Positions 25,507-35,150 of a DNA stretch of 39,537 nucleotides are shown in pieces. The notes beneath the pieces are model-generated. The model saw only the letters and a program-made list of their open reading frames with translations. It ran no database searches and was not told the origin of the DNA. Source of the stretch: Bacteroidales bacterium UBA5219 (GTDB lineage Bacteria; Bacteroidota; Bacteroidia; Bacteroidales; ML635J-15); assembly GCA_002412425.1 (NCBI GenBank), contig DHVB01000032.1, positions 1 through 39,537 of the forward strand, in the 5' to 3' direction. The first letter of the stretch is position 1; each line of letters opens with the position of its first letter. The translations under genes and the position numbers were made by a program.

Positions 25507-26526
25507 ATGCTAAAATATTTTTTTATTTTAATTGTATCACTTTTATTCTTGTCTTCGTGCAATAATCGAAGTGCTAAAAATAGCGATGATATTTTAAACG
25601 ATACAACATTAAATTTAGAACAATTAGATCAACTTATTCGTAAAAATCCAGATAATGCTGAGCTTTACTTAAAAAGAGCAGATTTTTATTTGACAAAAGA
25701 AAAAAATATTGATAAAGCAATTTTAGATATGGAATCTGCTTTGCGAGCAGATACAACAATGCAAGACGCTTATATAAAACTTGCAGAAATGTATTTGGCG
25801 GTTGCAAATTCAGAAATGTCTAAAAAAGTTTTAGAACGTTGCTTAACTCGATATCCATTTAATGTTAAAGCAAGAATAGATTTAGCAAAAATTTACTTTT
25901 ATGTTCAGATGTATCAAGAAGCAATGTCTGAAATTTTAAAAATAGAAGTAAATAATTTGCAAAATACAGACTCTTACTTTGTTAAAGCACTTATTTTGAA
26001 CGAAACCTTTGCTTATAAAGATGCTATAGAAGCTTTGAAAAAATCTATAGACTACGATAATAACAATTGGGAAGCATACAATTTGATAGGAAAGATTTAT
26101 GCCGAACAAGATGATAAATTAGCTTTAGATTATTATAAAACTGCAACAAGATTATTCCCCGAAAATGATGAAATTCAATTTAATGCAGCTTGGGTTCATC
26201 AACAATTTGGAGAAATTCAAAATGCCTTGGAGTTTTATGATAAGGCAATAAGTATAGATAGCTTGTATTACGAAGCATATTATAATGCTGGATATATTTA
26301 TGCAAGTGATTTAAAAGATTATTTTAAAGCCATAGATTATTTTTCAAAAGCAATTGAATGTGATTCTCTATCTCATAAAGCTTGGTACAATAGAGGTTAT
26401 TCTTATGAACAACTAAATAAATTGCAACAAGCTGAAAATGATTATAGAAAGGCTTTAACAATATTTCCAAATTACGACCCAGCAGTTGAAGGACTTAATA
26501 TTGTGATAGATAAACAAATGAAATAA
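25507..26526 (+). CDS. TPR-repeat lipoprotein
   Basis: The 339-residue product has a lipoprotein signal peptide (LLFLSSC, lipidated Cys near residue 18) and then about eight tetratricopeptide repeats from about residue 45 to the end. Typical TPR helices such as AYYNAGYIYASDLKDYFKAI and AWYNRGYSYEQLNKLQQA are visible. It is expected at the periplasmic face of a membrane as a scaffold for other proteins; partners are unknown. The ATG lies 1 nt after the recA stop, which indicates translational coupling. The S9 peptidase lipoprotein gene follows after 25 nt, so the two lipoproteins may share a transcript. Confidence 0.87.
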   Translation: MLKYFFILIVSLLFLSSCNNRSAKNSDDILNDTTLNLEQLDQLIRKNPDNAELYLKRADFYLTKEKNIDKAILDMESALRADTTMQDAYIKLAEMYLAVANSEMSKKVLERCLTRYPFNVKARIDLAKIYFYVQMYQEAMSEILKIEVNNLQNTDSYFVKALILNETFAYKDAIEALKKSIDYDNNNWEAYNLIGKIYAEQDDKLALDYYKTATRLFPENDEIQFNAAWVHQQFGEIQNALEFYDKAISIDSLYYEAYYNAGYIYASDLKDYFKAIDYFSKAIECDSLSHKAWYNRGYSYEQLNKLQQAENDYRKALTIFPNYDPAVEGLNIVIDKQMK

Positions 26527-26551
26527 ATTTAAATTAATAAAACTTTATATT

Positions 26552-28663
26552 ATGAAAACACTGAACTTAATTTTGATTTCGTTAATAATTTTTATGGTTT
26601 CTTGTACTGGCAAGAAAAAAGATGGAACACAAATAGACAATGATTTTGTTCCTAACGTAGAACTTACTCAAGATGAAATTGATAAAGGAATTTTAACTCC
26701 AGAAATTTTGTGGAAATTTGGAAGAATTAGCGACCCTCAATTAAGTCCAGATAAAAAAACAATAGTGTATAATATTACTCATTATGATGTTGAAAAAAAT
26801 AGAGGTTTTACTTATATCTATACAATACCTGCCGAAGGTGGCGAAGTAAAACGTTTGACAGGTGGAGAAAATGCCTTTTTTAATCCAAGATGGAGCAAAA
26901 ATGGAAGTAAAATAATATATCTATCAACCGAAACTGAAAATGTTCAGCTTTGGACAATGAATGTTGACGGAAGCGATAAAACTCAAATTTCGGAATTAGA
27001 TAAAAGTATAAATTCATTTAAAATTTCACCTAACGGCGATAAAATATTGTTTATGGCAGATGTGAAATTAGAAAATAATCCTCAAGATATTTATCCTGAT
27101 TTGCCAAACACAAATGTAATTATGGCAGAAGATTTAATGTATAGACATTGGAATGCATGGACTGACGATTCTTATTCTCATATTTTTGTTGCTGATTTTG
27201 ACGAAAAATCGCTTCAAAATATTTACGATATTATGAAAGATGAAAAATTTGATGCACCAATGAGTCCATACTTTGATGATTCTGAAATAACTTGGAGTAC
27301 AGACGGCAAAAAAATAGCATATACTTGTAAAAAAATGTCGGGAAAAGATTATGCTGTAAGTACAGATTCAGATATTTATCTTTATGATTTGGAAACAAAA
27401 TCAACAACAAATTTAACCGAAGGTATGTTGGGTTATGATAAATATCCTGTGTTTTCTCCAGATTCAAAATATTTAGCTTGGACAAGTATGGAAACTCCTG
27501 GTTATGAGGCTGATAAAGAAAGATTGTTTATAATGAATTTAGAAACCAAAGAAAAAGAATATTTAACCGAGCATTTTGATTATGGTGCAAGCAATGTAGT
27601 TTGGCCCCAAGTAGAAGGAAATTATGATAATTTGTATTTTATTTCTTGTTTCCAAGCTACTCATCAAATTTTTAAAATTAATTATAAAACTCGCGAAGTC
27701 GTTCAAATTACCGAAGGCGACCATGATATTACATCTATAAAGTGGAATGGAAATGGATTTGTAGCCGAAAAAATGTCGATAAAATCAGCTACTGAAATTT
27801 TTACATTCGACCAATATGGTAAAGAAACTCAAATCACTTTCACAAATAAACATATTTATGACAATATTGCTGTTAGCGACTATAAAGAAGTTTGGGTTCC
27901 AACAACAGATGGCAAAGAAATGTTAACATGGGTAATTTTACCGCCTAATTTTGATGAAACAAAAGAATATCCTGCTATTTTATTTTGCTTAGGTGGACCA
28001 CAATCGGCTATGTCGCAGTTTTTCTCATACAGATGGAATTTCCAAATTATGGCTGCCAATGGATATGTGGTTATTGCACCTAATAGAAGAGGAGTAATAG
28101 GTTTCGGTAGCGAATGGTGTAAACAAATTTCTGGCGATTACGGTGGACAAAATATGAAAGATTATATGTCGGCTGTAAATTATGTGAAAAAAGAAACTTA
28201 TGTTGATGAAGATAGAATAGGAGCAGTAGGAGCAAGTTATGGCGGTTTTTCTGTATTTTGGCTCGCAGGACATAACCAAGATAAAACTTTTAAAGCCTTT
28301 ATTTCTCATTGTGGAATGTATAATTTAGAATCTCAATATGCAGCAACTGAAGAAATGTTCTTTGTGAATTATGACCTTGGTGGAGCTTATTGGGAAAAAG
28401 ATAATAAAAAGGCTCAAAGTTCTTACGCAAACTCGCCTCATAAATTTGTTCAAAATTGGAATACTCCTATTTTAATAATTGCAGGTGGATACGACTTTAG
28501 AATTCCTTATACAGAAAGTTTGCAAGCATTTAATGCAGCACAACTTAATGGTGTTGAATCAAAACTCTTGATTTTCCCTGAAGAAACTCATTTTGTGTTA
28601 AAACCTCAAAATAGTATTTTGTGGCAAAGAGAATTTAAAGCTTGGTTAGATAAATATTTGTAG
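26552..28663 (+). CDS. S9 family serine peptidase, dipeptidyl-peptidase 5-like lipoprotein
   Basis: The 703-residue enzyme belongs to the prolyl oligopeptidase clan. A lipobox (IFMVSC, Cys near residue 18) indicates a periplasm-facing lipoprotein. Residues about 45-430 form a WD40-like beta propeller of PD40 repeats (ISDPQLSPDKKTIVY, NPRWSKNGSKIIYLS). The alpha/beta-hydrolase domain follows, with catalytic S562 (GASYGG), D648 (GGYDFRIPYTES) and H680 (ETHFVLKP). This resembles DPP5 and acylaminoacyl peptidases of asaccharolytic Bacteroidota, which release dipeptides or acylated residues for uptake. The substrate preference is inferred. It ends tail-to-tail with rodA, 6 nt apart, with no clear terminator. 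Confidence 0.92.
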   Translation: MKTLNLILISLIIFMVSCTGKKKDGTQIDNDFVPNVELTQDEIDKGILTPEILWKFGRISDPQLSPDKKTIVYNITHYDVEKNRGFTYIYTIPAEGGEVKRLTGGENAFFNPRWSKNGSKIIYLSTETENVQLWTMNVDGSDKTQISELDKSINSFKISPNGDKILFMADVKLENNPQDIYPDLPNTNVIMAEDLMYRHWNAWTDDSYSHIFVADFDEKSLQNIYDIMKDEKFDAPMSPYFDDSEITWSTDGKKIAYTCKKMSGKDYAVSTDSDIYLYDLETKSTTNLTEGMLGYDKYPVFSPDSKYLAWTSMETPGYEADKERLFIMNLETKEKEYLTEHFDYGASNVVWPQVEGNYDNLYFISCFQATHQIFKINYKTREVVQITEGDHDITSIKWNGNGFVAEKMSIKSATEIFTFDQYGKETQITFTNKHIYDNIAVSDYKEVWVPTTDGKEMLTWVILPPNFDETKEYPAILFCLGGPQSAMSQFFSYRWNFQIMAANGYVVIAPNRRGVIGFGSEWCKQISGDYGGQNMKDYMSAVNYVKKETYVDEDRIGAVGASYGGFSVFWLAGHNQDKTFKAFISHCGMYNLESQYAATEEMFFVNYDLGGAYWEKDNKKAQSSYANSPHKFVQNWNTPILIIAGGYDFRIPYTESLQAFNAAQLNGVESKLLIFPEETHFVLKPQNSILWQREFKAWLDKYL

Positions 28664-28669
28664 AATATT

Positions 28670-30103
28670 TTATCTAAAAATTTGTAATCTATCTGAATCT
28701 AACTTTATAAAAATAAATAAAAGTATTGTAAAAGCCCAAAGCGAAGAACCACCATAACTAAAAAATGGTAAAGGTATTCCAATTACTGGGGCTAAACCAA
28801 TTGTCATTCCAATGTTTATGGCAACATGGAAAAATAAAATTGAGACTACTCCATAGCCATAAATTCTACTAAAAACTGACCTCTGTCGTTCGGCTAGAAA
28901 AATTAATCTTAAAATTAAAAAGCAAAATAAAAACAAAACCAAACTAGAACCTAAAAAGCCCCATTCTTCGCCTATAGTACAAAAAATAAAGTCAGTGCTT
29001 TGTTCTGGCACAAAATTATATTTTGTTTGAGTTCCTTTTAAAAAGCCTTTGCCTGTCAAACCACCAGAACCTATTGCAATTTTTGATTGGTTTACATTAT
29101 ATCCAGCACCTAAAGGGTCAGAGCTTATGCCTAATAAATCATTAATTCTATTTTGTTGATGAGGCTGTAAAACATTGTTGAAAACAAAATCAACTGATAA
29201 AACAAAAATTGTAATGCCAATTATGGTGGTAAGAAATAAAAGTATAGTCTTATTTTTTTTAATTATAAATAAAACTAACATTAACAATGCAATAGCTGCT
29301 GTGTTTATCAATACTAGAGTTAAAGTTTTGTCAACAAAAATATTTGTGTATTTGTGTAAAATGTATGATGCGATTGCAAGTGCAAGAGAAGTGTAAAAAA
29401 CTATTTGCTTTTGATTAGAATGTTTGTTTAGTATTGTGAAACCAATAATGTTTAAGACTAAACTTATTATTAATAAAATTTCAAGATCTATTACTAAAGC
29501 TAAAATAAAAAATACAACTAATGCAAACGAGGTAATAAAAATAACTTTATTCATTCCTTGACGGAATAATACAAAAATAAATGAGAAAAACATTAAAGCA
29601 GAACCAGTATCGTTTTGCAGAAAAATAAGAATAATAGGTAAAGCAAAAATAATAGCAGTTCTAATTATATCGCTCAATTTATTGAAACTAAAATTTTCAT
29701 CACTAAGTAGTCGGGCGAGGGCTAAGCATACAGTAATTTTAGTGAACTCAACAGGTTGAATTCTAAAATTGCCTATTTGGAACCAAGATTTTGACGCATT
29801 AACTTCTATTCCAAAAAACAAAACACTTAGTAAAAGTAAAATTCCTACTGCATATAAAACATAGGCGAATGATGAGTAAAATTTACTGTCAATTATTAAA
29901 GTAAAAATGGCAATAATGATAGCTGCACCAATCCAAATAAGTTGTTTTCCGTATTTTTGAGAAATATCAAAAATGCTTACATGAGATTCGTTGTAAGTTG
30001 CAGAGTAAATATTTATCCATCCTAAAAATACTAGAATAAGGTATATTGCAACAGTAATCCAGTCTATATTAACTAAAATATTTCCTCTTCTACTTCTATT
30101 CAT
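28670..30103 (-). CDS. rodA: Rod-shape peptidoglycan polymerase RodA
   Basis: RodA is the SEDS-family glycosyltransferase that polymerises lipid II during cell elongation, working with the class B PBP2. The 477-residue protein is rich in membrane segments from about residue 14 on. Typical blocks are FRIQPVEFTKI, LIFLQNDTGSALMF, GLTGKGFLKGTQT, FVPEQSTDFIFCTIGEEWGFLG and PLPFFSYGGSSL. It is longer than E. coli RodA owing to extra membrane segments around 190-300, a common feature in Bacteroidota. It overlaps mrdA by 8 nt and ends the rod operon. Confidence 0.96.
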   Translation of the reverse strand: MNRSRRGNILVNIDWITVAIYLILVFLGWINIYSATYNESHVSIFDISQKYGKQLIWIGAAIIIAIFTLIIDSKFYSSFAYVLYAVGILLLLSVLFFGIEVNASKSWFQIGNFRIQPVEFTKITVCLALARLLSDENFSFNKLSDIIRTAIIFALPIILIFLQNDTGSALMFFSFIFVLFRQGMNKVIFITSFALVVFFILALVIDLEILLIISLVLNIIGFTILNKHSNQKQIVFYTSLALAIASYILHKYTNIFVDKTLTLVLINTAAIALLMLVLFIIKKNKTILLFLTTIIGITIFVLSVDFVFNNVLQPHQQNRINDLLGISSDPLGAGYNVNQSKIAIGSGGLTGKGFLKGTQTKYNFVPEQSTDFIFCTIGEEWGFLGSSLVLFLFCFLILRLIFLAERQRSVFSRIYGYGVVSILFFHVAINIGMTIGLAPVIGIPLPFFSYGGSSLWAFTILLFIFIKLDSDRLQIFR

Positions 30104-31904
30104 TACTTAAAATTTCTGTTTCAATAATTCTTTTTTCAAAAATACTATCGTTTACATATCCTCTGATATGTTTTTCTATCATTAGTCTTGCTATTGGAGC
30201 TGCCCAAGTTCCTCCAAATCCAGCATTTTCGACATATACTGCCAGAGCAATTTGGGGCTGGTCTTTTGGAGCAAAGGCTATAAATACTGAATGGTCTTTT
30301 CCTCTGTTCTGCACAGTTCCTGTTTTGCCACAAACCCTAATATCACTTAATCTTGCGTAGAAGCCTGTGCCATATTCCTCATTTACAACATAATCCATTC
30401 CTTTTACTGCTTCTTCAAAATATTCTTTAGCAAATGGAGTAAATATTTTTTTTGTATTTTCTCCAACATAATCTTCATTGTCTATTTTTTTCAAGATATG
30501 CGGATTGTGATAAAAGCCTCTGTTTGCTAGTATTGCACAAAAATTTGCCATTTGTAAAGGCGAAACCAATACTTCTCCTTGACCTATACTTAGAGAATAA
30601 ATAGTAGAAAAAGCCCATCTATGTTTTCCATACCATTTGTCGTAAAAATCAGAATCTGGAATTAAGCCTTTGTTTACTCCGGGCAAACCAATATCTAATG
30701 CCTGATTAAAACCTAAGGTCATAATTTTTTCTTTCCATAAATTTAAGCCTATTCGCGAATCTTTGAAAATGCTTTTTTCAAATCCTCTTTGTATAGTATT
30801 TTTAAAAACAAAATAAAAATATGGATTACAAGAATATTGAATTCCTCTAGCAACGCTATTAGCTGGAGGATGTCCGTGACAAGCAACTTTTGAAACATCA
30901 CATGGGAAATATGAATTAGTTTTAATTACACCTTCTTGTAGAGCAACGAGAGCAATAGCAATTTTAAAAATAGAACCAGGTGGATAAGTTGAAGAAACTG
31001 CTCTATTTATCAATGGTTTTGCAGGAGAGTTTAAAAGACTGTCATAATTATGTCCTCTTGCTCGTCCTACAAGCAATTGGGGGTCGTAGCTTGGACTGGA
31101 AACTAAAGCTAAAATTTCGCCACTTTTGGGTTCTATAGCAACAATACTTCCTACTTTATTTTTCATCAAAAGTTCGCCATAGCGTTGCAATTCAATGTCG
31201 ATAGTTAAATGTATGTCTTTACCGGGAGTAGCAGGAATATCATATTTTCCATCATAATACGAACCTTGAATATTTCCTCTAACGTCAACCAAAAATATTT
31301 CAACTCCTTTTTTTCCTCTGAGCAATTCTTCGTAAGATTTTTCAACTCCACTTTTTCCAATATAATCACCACCACTATAGTAATTGTCATTTTCAAGAGT
31401 TTTTGCATCTATTTCGCCAATATCTCCAAGTATGTGAGCAGCAATGCCTTCGTTATATTTTCTCAAACTACGCGCTTGAACAAAAAATCCAGGATATTTA
31501 TACAAATGCTCTTGTAATACTGCATATTGCGAAGAATTAATCTGTTTATGAAAAATTGAAGGACGATACATTGAATATTTTCTACATTTTTCTAATTTTT
31601 CATAAAACTCTTCAATGCTAATATTAATGTCATGGCATAAACTCAAAGTGTCAAATTCATCTAAATTGCGAGGAACTAACATTAAGTCGTATGCAGCCTC
31701 GTTACAAACCAATAAAACAGAATTTCTATCATAAATTAAACCGCGTCCTGGATAAACGGTAACATGTCTTTGGGAATTGTTGTCTGAAGATTGTTTTAGA
31801 GTTTCGTCAAAAATTTGAAGGTAAAATAGTTTTATAAAAATAGTAATAAAAACTATTAAAATTATTGCACCAATAATATATTTCCTATTACTCCAATTGC
31901 TCAT
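30096..31904 (-). CDS. mrdA: Penicillin-binding protein 2, class B transpeptidase
   Basis: PBP2 cross-links peptidoglycan during elongation. The 602-residue protein has one N-terminal membrane anchor (about 9-29), the PBP dimerisation domain (starting HVTVYPGRGLIYDRN) and the transpeptidase domain with active-site S311 in PGSIFK (S-x-x-K), the S-x-N motif in QYSCNP and KTGT in VCGKTGTVQN. The length is normal. It lies between mreD (1-nt gap) and rodA (8-nt overlap), which fits a PBP2-RodA pair made together. Confidence 0.97.
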   Translation of the reverse strand: MSNWSNRKYIIGAIILIVFITIFIKLFYLQIFDETLKQSSDNNSQRHVTVYPGRGLIYDRNSVLLVCNEAAYDLMLVPRNLDEFDTLSLCHDINISIEEFYEKLEKCRKYSMYRPSIFHKQINSSQYAVLQEHLYKYPGFFVQARSLRKYNEGIAAHILGDIGEIDAKTLENDNYYSGGDYIGKSGVEKSYEELLRGKKGVEIFLVDVRGNIQGSYYDGKYDIPATPGKDIHLTIDIELQRYGELLMKNKVGSIVAIEPKSGEILALVSSPSYDPQLLVGRARGHNYDSLLNSPAKPLINRAVSSTYPPGSIFKIAIALVALQEGVIKTNSYFPCDVSKVACHGHPPANSVARGIQYSCNPYFYFVFKNTIQRGFEKSIFKDSRIGLNLWKEKIMTLGFNQALDIGLPGVNKGLIPDSDFYDKWYGKHRWAFSTIYSLSIGQGEVLVSPLQMANFCAILANRGFYHNPHILKKIDNEDYVGENTKKIFTPFAKEYFEEAVKGMDYVVNEEYGTGFYARLSDIRVCGKTGTVQNRGKDHSVFIAFAPKDQPQIALAVYVENAGFGGTWAAPIARLMIEKHIRGYVNDSIFEKRIIETEILSNE

Positions 31905-31905
31905 G

Positions 31906-32409
31906 TCAATCTTTCATTATTAATAAATGCCCCATAATAATAAATAATAATGATGCAAAGCAACTTAAAATTATTTTTAAAATTGTATAACCGAAATTAG
32001 CAAAACTCCAAGTATCAACAATAAATAAAAAAGTATGATGTAATAAAATTAAACTAATAGCATATTTGAAAAACCATTTGAAACCATAATTTATAATTCC
32101 TAGATTTTTATTAACTTCATAAGAATCGTGGGGAGCATAAATTCTTAAAACTAAAGGTCTGAAGTAGGTCATAAATACTGTTGCAGCTGCGTGAATGCCG
32201 GGTGTGGAATTGAAAATGTCAACAGTGAATCCAAGTGCAAATCCAAGTAGTAAAACTAAGTGTTTGTTTAGAGTTATTGGTAATAATAAGATGGGTAAAA
32301 TGTAAATATAAACATTGGCATATCCCCAAAAATATGCTTTGTCAAATATTAAAACTTGAAAAATAAGAGGTATGATAAATAATAATATGTATCTTAAATT
32401 ATTTTTCAT
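31906..32409 (-). CDS. mreD: Rod-shape determining protein MreD
   Basis: MreD is an integral membrane member of the elongasome. The 167-residue protein is almost entirely hydrophobic, with about five membrane segments (for example LLFIIPLIFQVLIF near the start). The motif LLLGFALGFTVDIFNSTPG matches the conserved MreD stretch. Sequence conservation in this family is low, but position between mreC (11-nt overlap) and mrdA (1-nt gap) makes the call secure. Confidence 0.92.
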   Translation of the reverse strand: MKNNLRYILLFIIPLIFQVLIFDKAYFWGYANVYIYILPILLLPITLNKHLVLLLGFALGFTVDIFNSTPGIHAAATVFMTYFRPLVLRIYAPHDSYEVNKNLGIINYGFKWFFKYAISLILLHHTFLFIVDTWSFANFGYTILKIILSCFASLLFIIMGHLLIMKD

Positions 32410-33214
32410 TTTCTTTGTTTTTACTTTCTAAAGTGTTAAATTCATCAATAAAACTGTTTTTTAAAAAATAAACATGATTTAAATTATGAAAATCAGTGAA
32501 CAAGCTAACAGTTATTGAATAGAATTTATCAGATTCGTTTATTGTAAAGTCTTTAACAATTCCAACAGGTATTCCTTCTGGAAATATTAAAGAAAAACCT
32601 GTGGTAATAACTTTGTCGCCTTTATTTAATGATATATACGAAGGGATTTCGGTTAAAATTGCTTCTGAGGGAGAGTTGCCGTCCCAAGTTAAAGAACCAA
32701 AATAGTTGTTTTTTTCTAATTTTACACTCAAAGCCGATTTTTTATTAATGATTGGCATAACAGTAGAAAAATTCTCGCTTACACTAACAACAGTTCCAAC
32801 AACTCCGTTAGGACCAATTACTGCCATTTCATTTTTAATACCTTGTTTTTTGCCTTTGTCAACGCAGATAAAATTATTTGACTTGTTTACCGAAATATTT
32901 ATTACTTTTCCAGCAATATAGTCGAAGCTAATATTGTCTATAGCAGGAACTTTTTCATTTCTATATTTTTCGAGATTGTTTCTAAGATATTGATTTTCAA
33001 GCAAAAGAGAATTGTTGATTTTTTTTAATTTGAAGTAATCGTCTAAGCCTTGCCATTTTTCTGAAACAAGTCCACTAAATCTATTAGCTGAATTAAAATA
33101 GCTTACTCTTTGTAGAGGAGAATTAGAAAAAATAAAAATAAAAGAAATTACCAAAAGTATGATAAATAGAATAGTATAAGAATATTTAAAAATAAAATTT
33201 ATTAAATTTCTCAT
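32399..33214 (-). CDS. mreC: Rod-shape determining protein MreC
   Basis: MreC is a bitopic scaffold that links MreB to PBP2 in the periplasm. The 271-residue protein has one N-terminal membrane helix (about 12-29), a coiled coil (about 60-90, NNSLLLENQYLRNNLEKYRNE), and a beta-rich periplasmic domain with KGIKNEMAVIGPNGVVGTV-type sequence and KGDKVITTGFSLIFPEGIPVG, both strongly conserved (quoted in blocks of 20 or fewer). It lies 9 nt after mreB and overlaps mreD. Confidence 0.95.
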   Translation of the reverse strand: MRNLINFIFKYSYTILFIILLVISFIFIFSNSPLQRVSYFNSANRFSGLVSEKWQGLDDYFKLKKINNSLLLENQYLRNNLEKYRNEKVPAIDNISFDYIAGKVINISVNKSNNFICVDKGKKQGIKNEMAVIGPNGVVGTVVSVSENFSTVMPIINKKSALSVKLEKNNYFGSLTWDGNSPSEAILTEIPSYISLNKGDKVITTGFSLIFPEGIPVGIVKDFTINESDKFYSITVSLFTDFHNLNHVYFLKNSFIDEFNTLESKNKENEK

Positions 33215-33223
33215 TTTTCATTT

Positions 33224-34246
33224 TTATCGTATTAAAAACGGAAAGTTTTCAACATTTTTAAGAGCTATTCCAGTACCTCTTGCAACTGCATGTAGAGGGT
33301 CTTCTGCAACATAAAATGGGATATTTGTTTTATCCGTTAATCTTTTGTCAAGACCTCTAAGTAAGGCACCTCCACCAGCCAAATATACTCCTTTTGTAAA
33401 AATATCTGAGTATAGTTCAGGGGGTGTTAGTTCTAAAACGTTCATAATAGCAGTTTCTAATTTAGCTATTGATTTATCTAAGCAAAGAGCAATTTCTTGG
33501 TATGAAACTGGAATTTCTATTGGTAGAGCAGTCATTTGGTGTGGACCTCTAACCATATAGTCAGGTGGTGGATTGTCGAGTTCGGTAATTGCAGCACCAA
33601 CATTAATTTTTATATCTTCAGCAGTTCTATCACCAATTTTAATATTGTGTTGTCGTCTCATGTATTCTTGAATGTCTTCTGTAAAGTCGTCTCCAGCAAT
33701 ACGTATAGAGCGGTTGCAAACAATTCCACCTAAAGAAATTACAGCAACTTCTGTAGAACCACCACCTATGTCAACAATCATATTTCCTTGAGGAGCTTCA
33801 ACGTCCATTCCAATACCAATAGCAGCTGCCATGGGTTCATAAATCATATAAACTTCACGTCCGCCAGCATGTTCCGAAGAGTCTCTAACAGCACGAAGTT
33901 CAACTTCTGTAGAGCCTGATGGAATACAAATAACCATTTTTAAAGAAGGATTAAACCACGAACGCCTTTTATTCATCATTTTAATCATACCGCGAATCAT
34001 TAATTCAGCAGCATTAAAATCTGCAATAACTCCATCTCGTAAAGGACGAACAGTTTTTATACCATCATGTGTTTTTCCATGCATTTTGCGGGCTTCATGA
34101 CCAATTGCTACTAATTTTCCAGTTCTTTCATCTAAGGCTACAATAGAAGGCTCGTCAACAACTACTTTGTCGTTGTGTATCAAAATGGTGTTGGCAGTGC
34201 CTAAGTCCATTGCTATTTCTTGTTGTAAAAACGAAAACAAACCCAT
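33224..34246 (-). CDS. mreB: Rod-shape determining actin homologue MreB
   Basis: MreB forms membrane-bound filaments that orient cell-wall synthesis. The 340-residue protein has phosphate-1 loop AMDLGTANT (13-21), IPSGSTEVE, the phosphate-2 loop IVDIGGGSTEVAVIS and the adenosine motif LAGGGALLRGLD, all intact. It is the first gene of mreB-mreC-mreD-mrdA-rodA, which is complete and tightly packed. A TAACTTTG promoter element lies upstream, giving a leader of about 67 nt. Confidence 0.98.
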   Translation of the reverse strand: MGLFSFLQQEIAMDLGTANTILIHNDKVVVDEPSIVALDERTGKLVAIGHEARKMHGKTHDGIKTVRPLRDGVIADFNAAELMIRGMIKMMNKRRSWFNPSLKMVICIPSGSTEVELRAVRDSSEHAGGREVYMIYEPMAAAIGIGMDVEAPQGNMIVDIGGGSTEVAVISLGGIVCNRSIRIAGDDFTEDIQEYMRRQHNIKIGDRTAEDIKINVGAAITELDNPPPDYMVRGPHQMTALPIEIPVSYQEIALCLDKSIAKLETAIMNVLELTPPELYSDIFTKGVYLAGGGALLRGLDKRLTDKTNIPFYVAEDPLHAVARGTGIALKNVENFPFLIR

Positions 34247-34319
34247 AAAAATAATTTTTAATTAATTGTGCAAGATAAGTGTATTTTTGATAAATTGCAA
34301 ACACTATCTACCTAAAATG

Positions 34320-34327
34320 CAAAGTTA
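34320..34327 (-). promoter_or_regulatory. Putative -7 element of the rod operon
   Basis: The minus strand reads TAACTTTG, a full match to TAnnTTTG, about 75 nt upstream of mreB. No clear -33 TTTG is seen. Confidence 0.5.
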
Positions 34328-34430
34328 TATTATTTTTTTTAACTGAGAATTAAAAATTAAACTAATAATTAATTTAATAGAAAAAAATGATAATTTATTT
34401 TTCGAAAGACTCCACATTGTGCTCCACCTG

Positions 34431-34937
34431 CTACTTCAATGTGTCTTGTAGCATGATTTCAAAGTAAGAAGGGAGTTTTGCTTCTGGCACATAATCTAGT
34501 ATTTTTTTCATAAAATGCAAATTGTAGCAATAACAATCATTATTGTGTTTTATTATCCCGTCTCTATCAATTAGAATGGTTTTTTTTTCACCTGATGCAT
34601 AGTAAAAGTCTATTACCATTTTTACACAAAAATAGCTTCCCTCACATTTGTAAACTTCTTTAACATTTAGCAAGTTCATTGATACAACAAATTCATCAAT
34701 AATTTTCTTATCACTTATACTATAAAATGAGCTATATTCACTCTCTCTTACATAATCTTCATCAAAACTACCATAAGTCCTCGATTGCCACGGTATATAG
34801 AAAAAGTCCATTTTAATTATACTATCTCTTGGCATCTCTAAAGATTTCATTCTAATCATATAAATCCTACTCTGTTTCTGTGAAAAACCAGTGAAATACA
34901 CAAATAATAACGCTAATAATAAAAATAATCTATACAT
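34431..34937 (-). CDS. Small exported protein after an RHS toxin, possible immunity protein
   Basis: I do not recognise the family. The 168-residue product has a signal peptide (about 1-20, ending FSQ) and then a beta-rich soluble domain with several aromatic residues and three cysteines (C97, C102, and a CYCY pair near 132). It starts 18 nt after the end of the -1-frame continuation of the RHS gene upstream, so it is likely co-transcribed. In polymorphic toxin loci the gene directly after the toxin tip often encodes its inhibitor, so an exported immunity protein is a reasonable guess, but nothing in its own sequence proves it. Confidence 0.6.
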   Translation of the reverse strand: MYRLFLLLALLFVYFTGFSQKQSRIYMIRMKSLEMPRDSIIKMDFFYIPWQSRTYGSFDEDYVRESEYSSFYSISDKKIIDEFVVSMNLLNVKEVYKCEGSYFCVKMVIDFYYASGEKKTILIDRDGIIKHNNDCYCYNLHFMKKILDYVPEAKLPSYFEIMLQDTLK

Positions 34938-34955
34938 AACATAAATATTTAAAAA

Positions 34956-35150
34956 TTAATATCTTGGTCTTGATTCTATTTCTGGCTCAGTTTTGTGTAG
35001 CTCACTTTGTGAGGGTCCTTCTAAAGAAAAGGGCATTATTGCTTTAAAATGCTCTTTAATATCATGGGAAGTTCTTACAGCCTCTCCCATAGCTGGTTCA
35101 ACTTTCTGTATTAGCCATCTGTCAGCAAATGAACCATACTCTCCAACTTC
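34956..35150 (-). other. -1-frame continuation of the RHS toxin tip
   Basis: In the -1 frame after the A AAA AAG heptamer at 35150-35156, an open frame of 64 codons follows, starting EVGEYGSFADRWLIQ and then QKVEPAMGEAVRTSHDIKEH, ending RPRY and a TAA at 34956-34958. The composition is clearly protein-like, and its stop is 18 nt before the next gene. The zero frame instead stops after 13 residues. Either -1 ribosomal frameshifting joins the two (861 residues in total), or one A was lost from a former run of eight. Confidence 0.75.

Noticed and set aside
28655..28680. A shared terminator between the S9 peptidase and rodA
   Set aside because: Only AT-rich sequence with no stable GC-containing stem is visible in and around the 6-nt gap.
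31209..31517. A 102-codon plus-strand frame inside mrdA
   Set aside because: It is antisense to conserved PBP2 sequence and has the Phe/Ile/Asn-rich composition typical of reverse-strand frames here.
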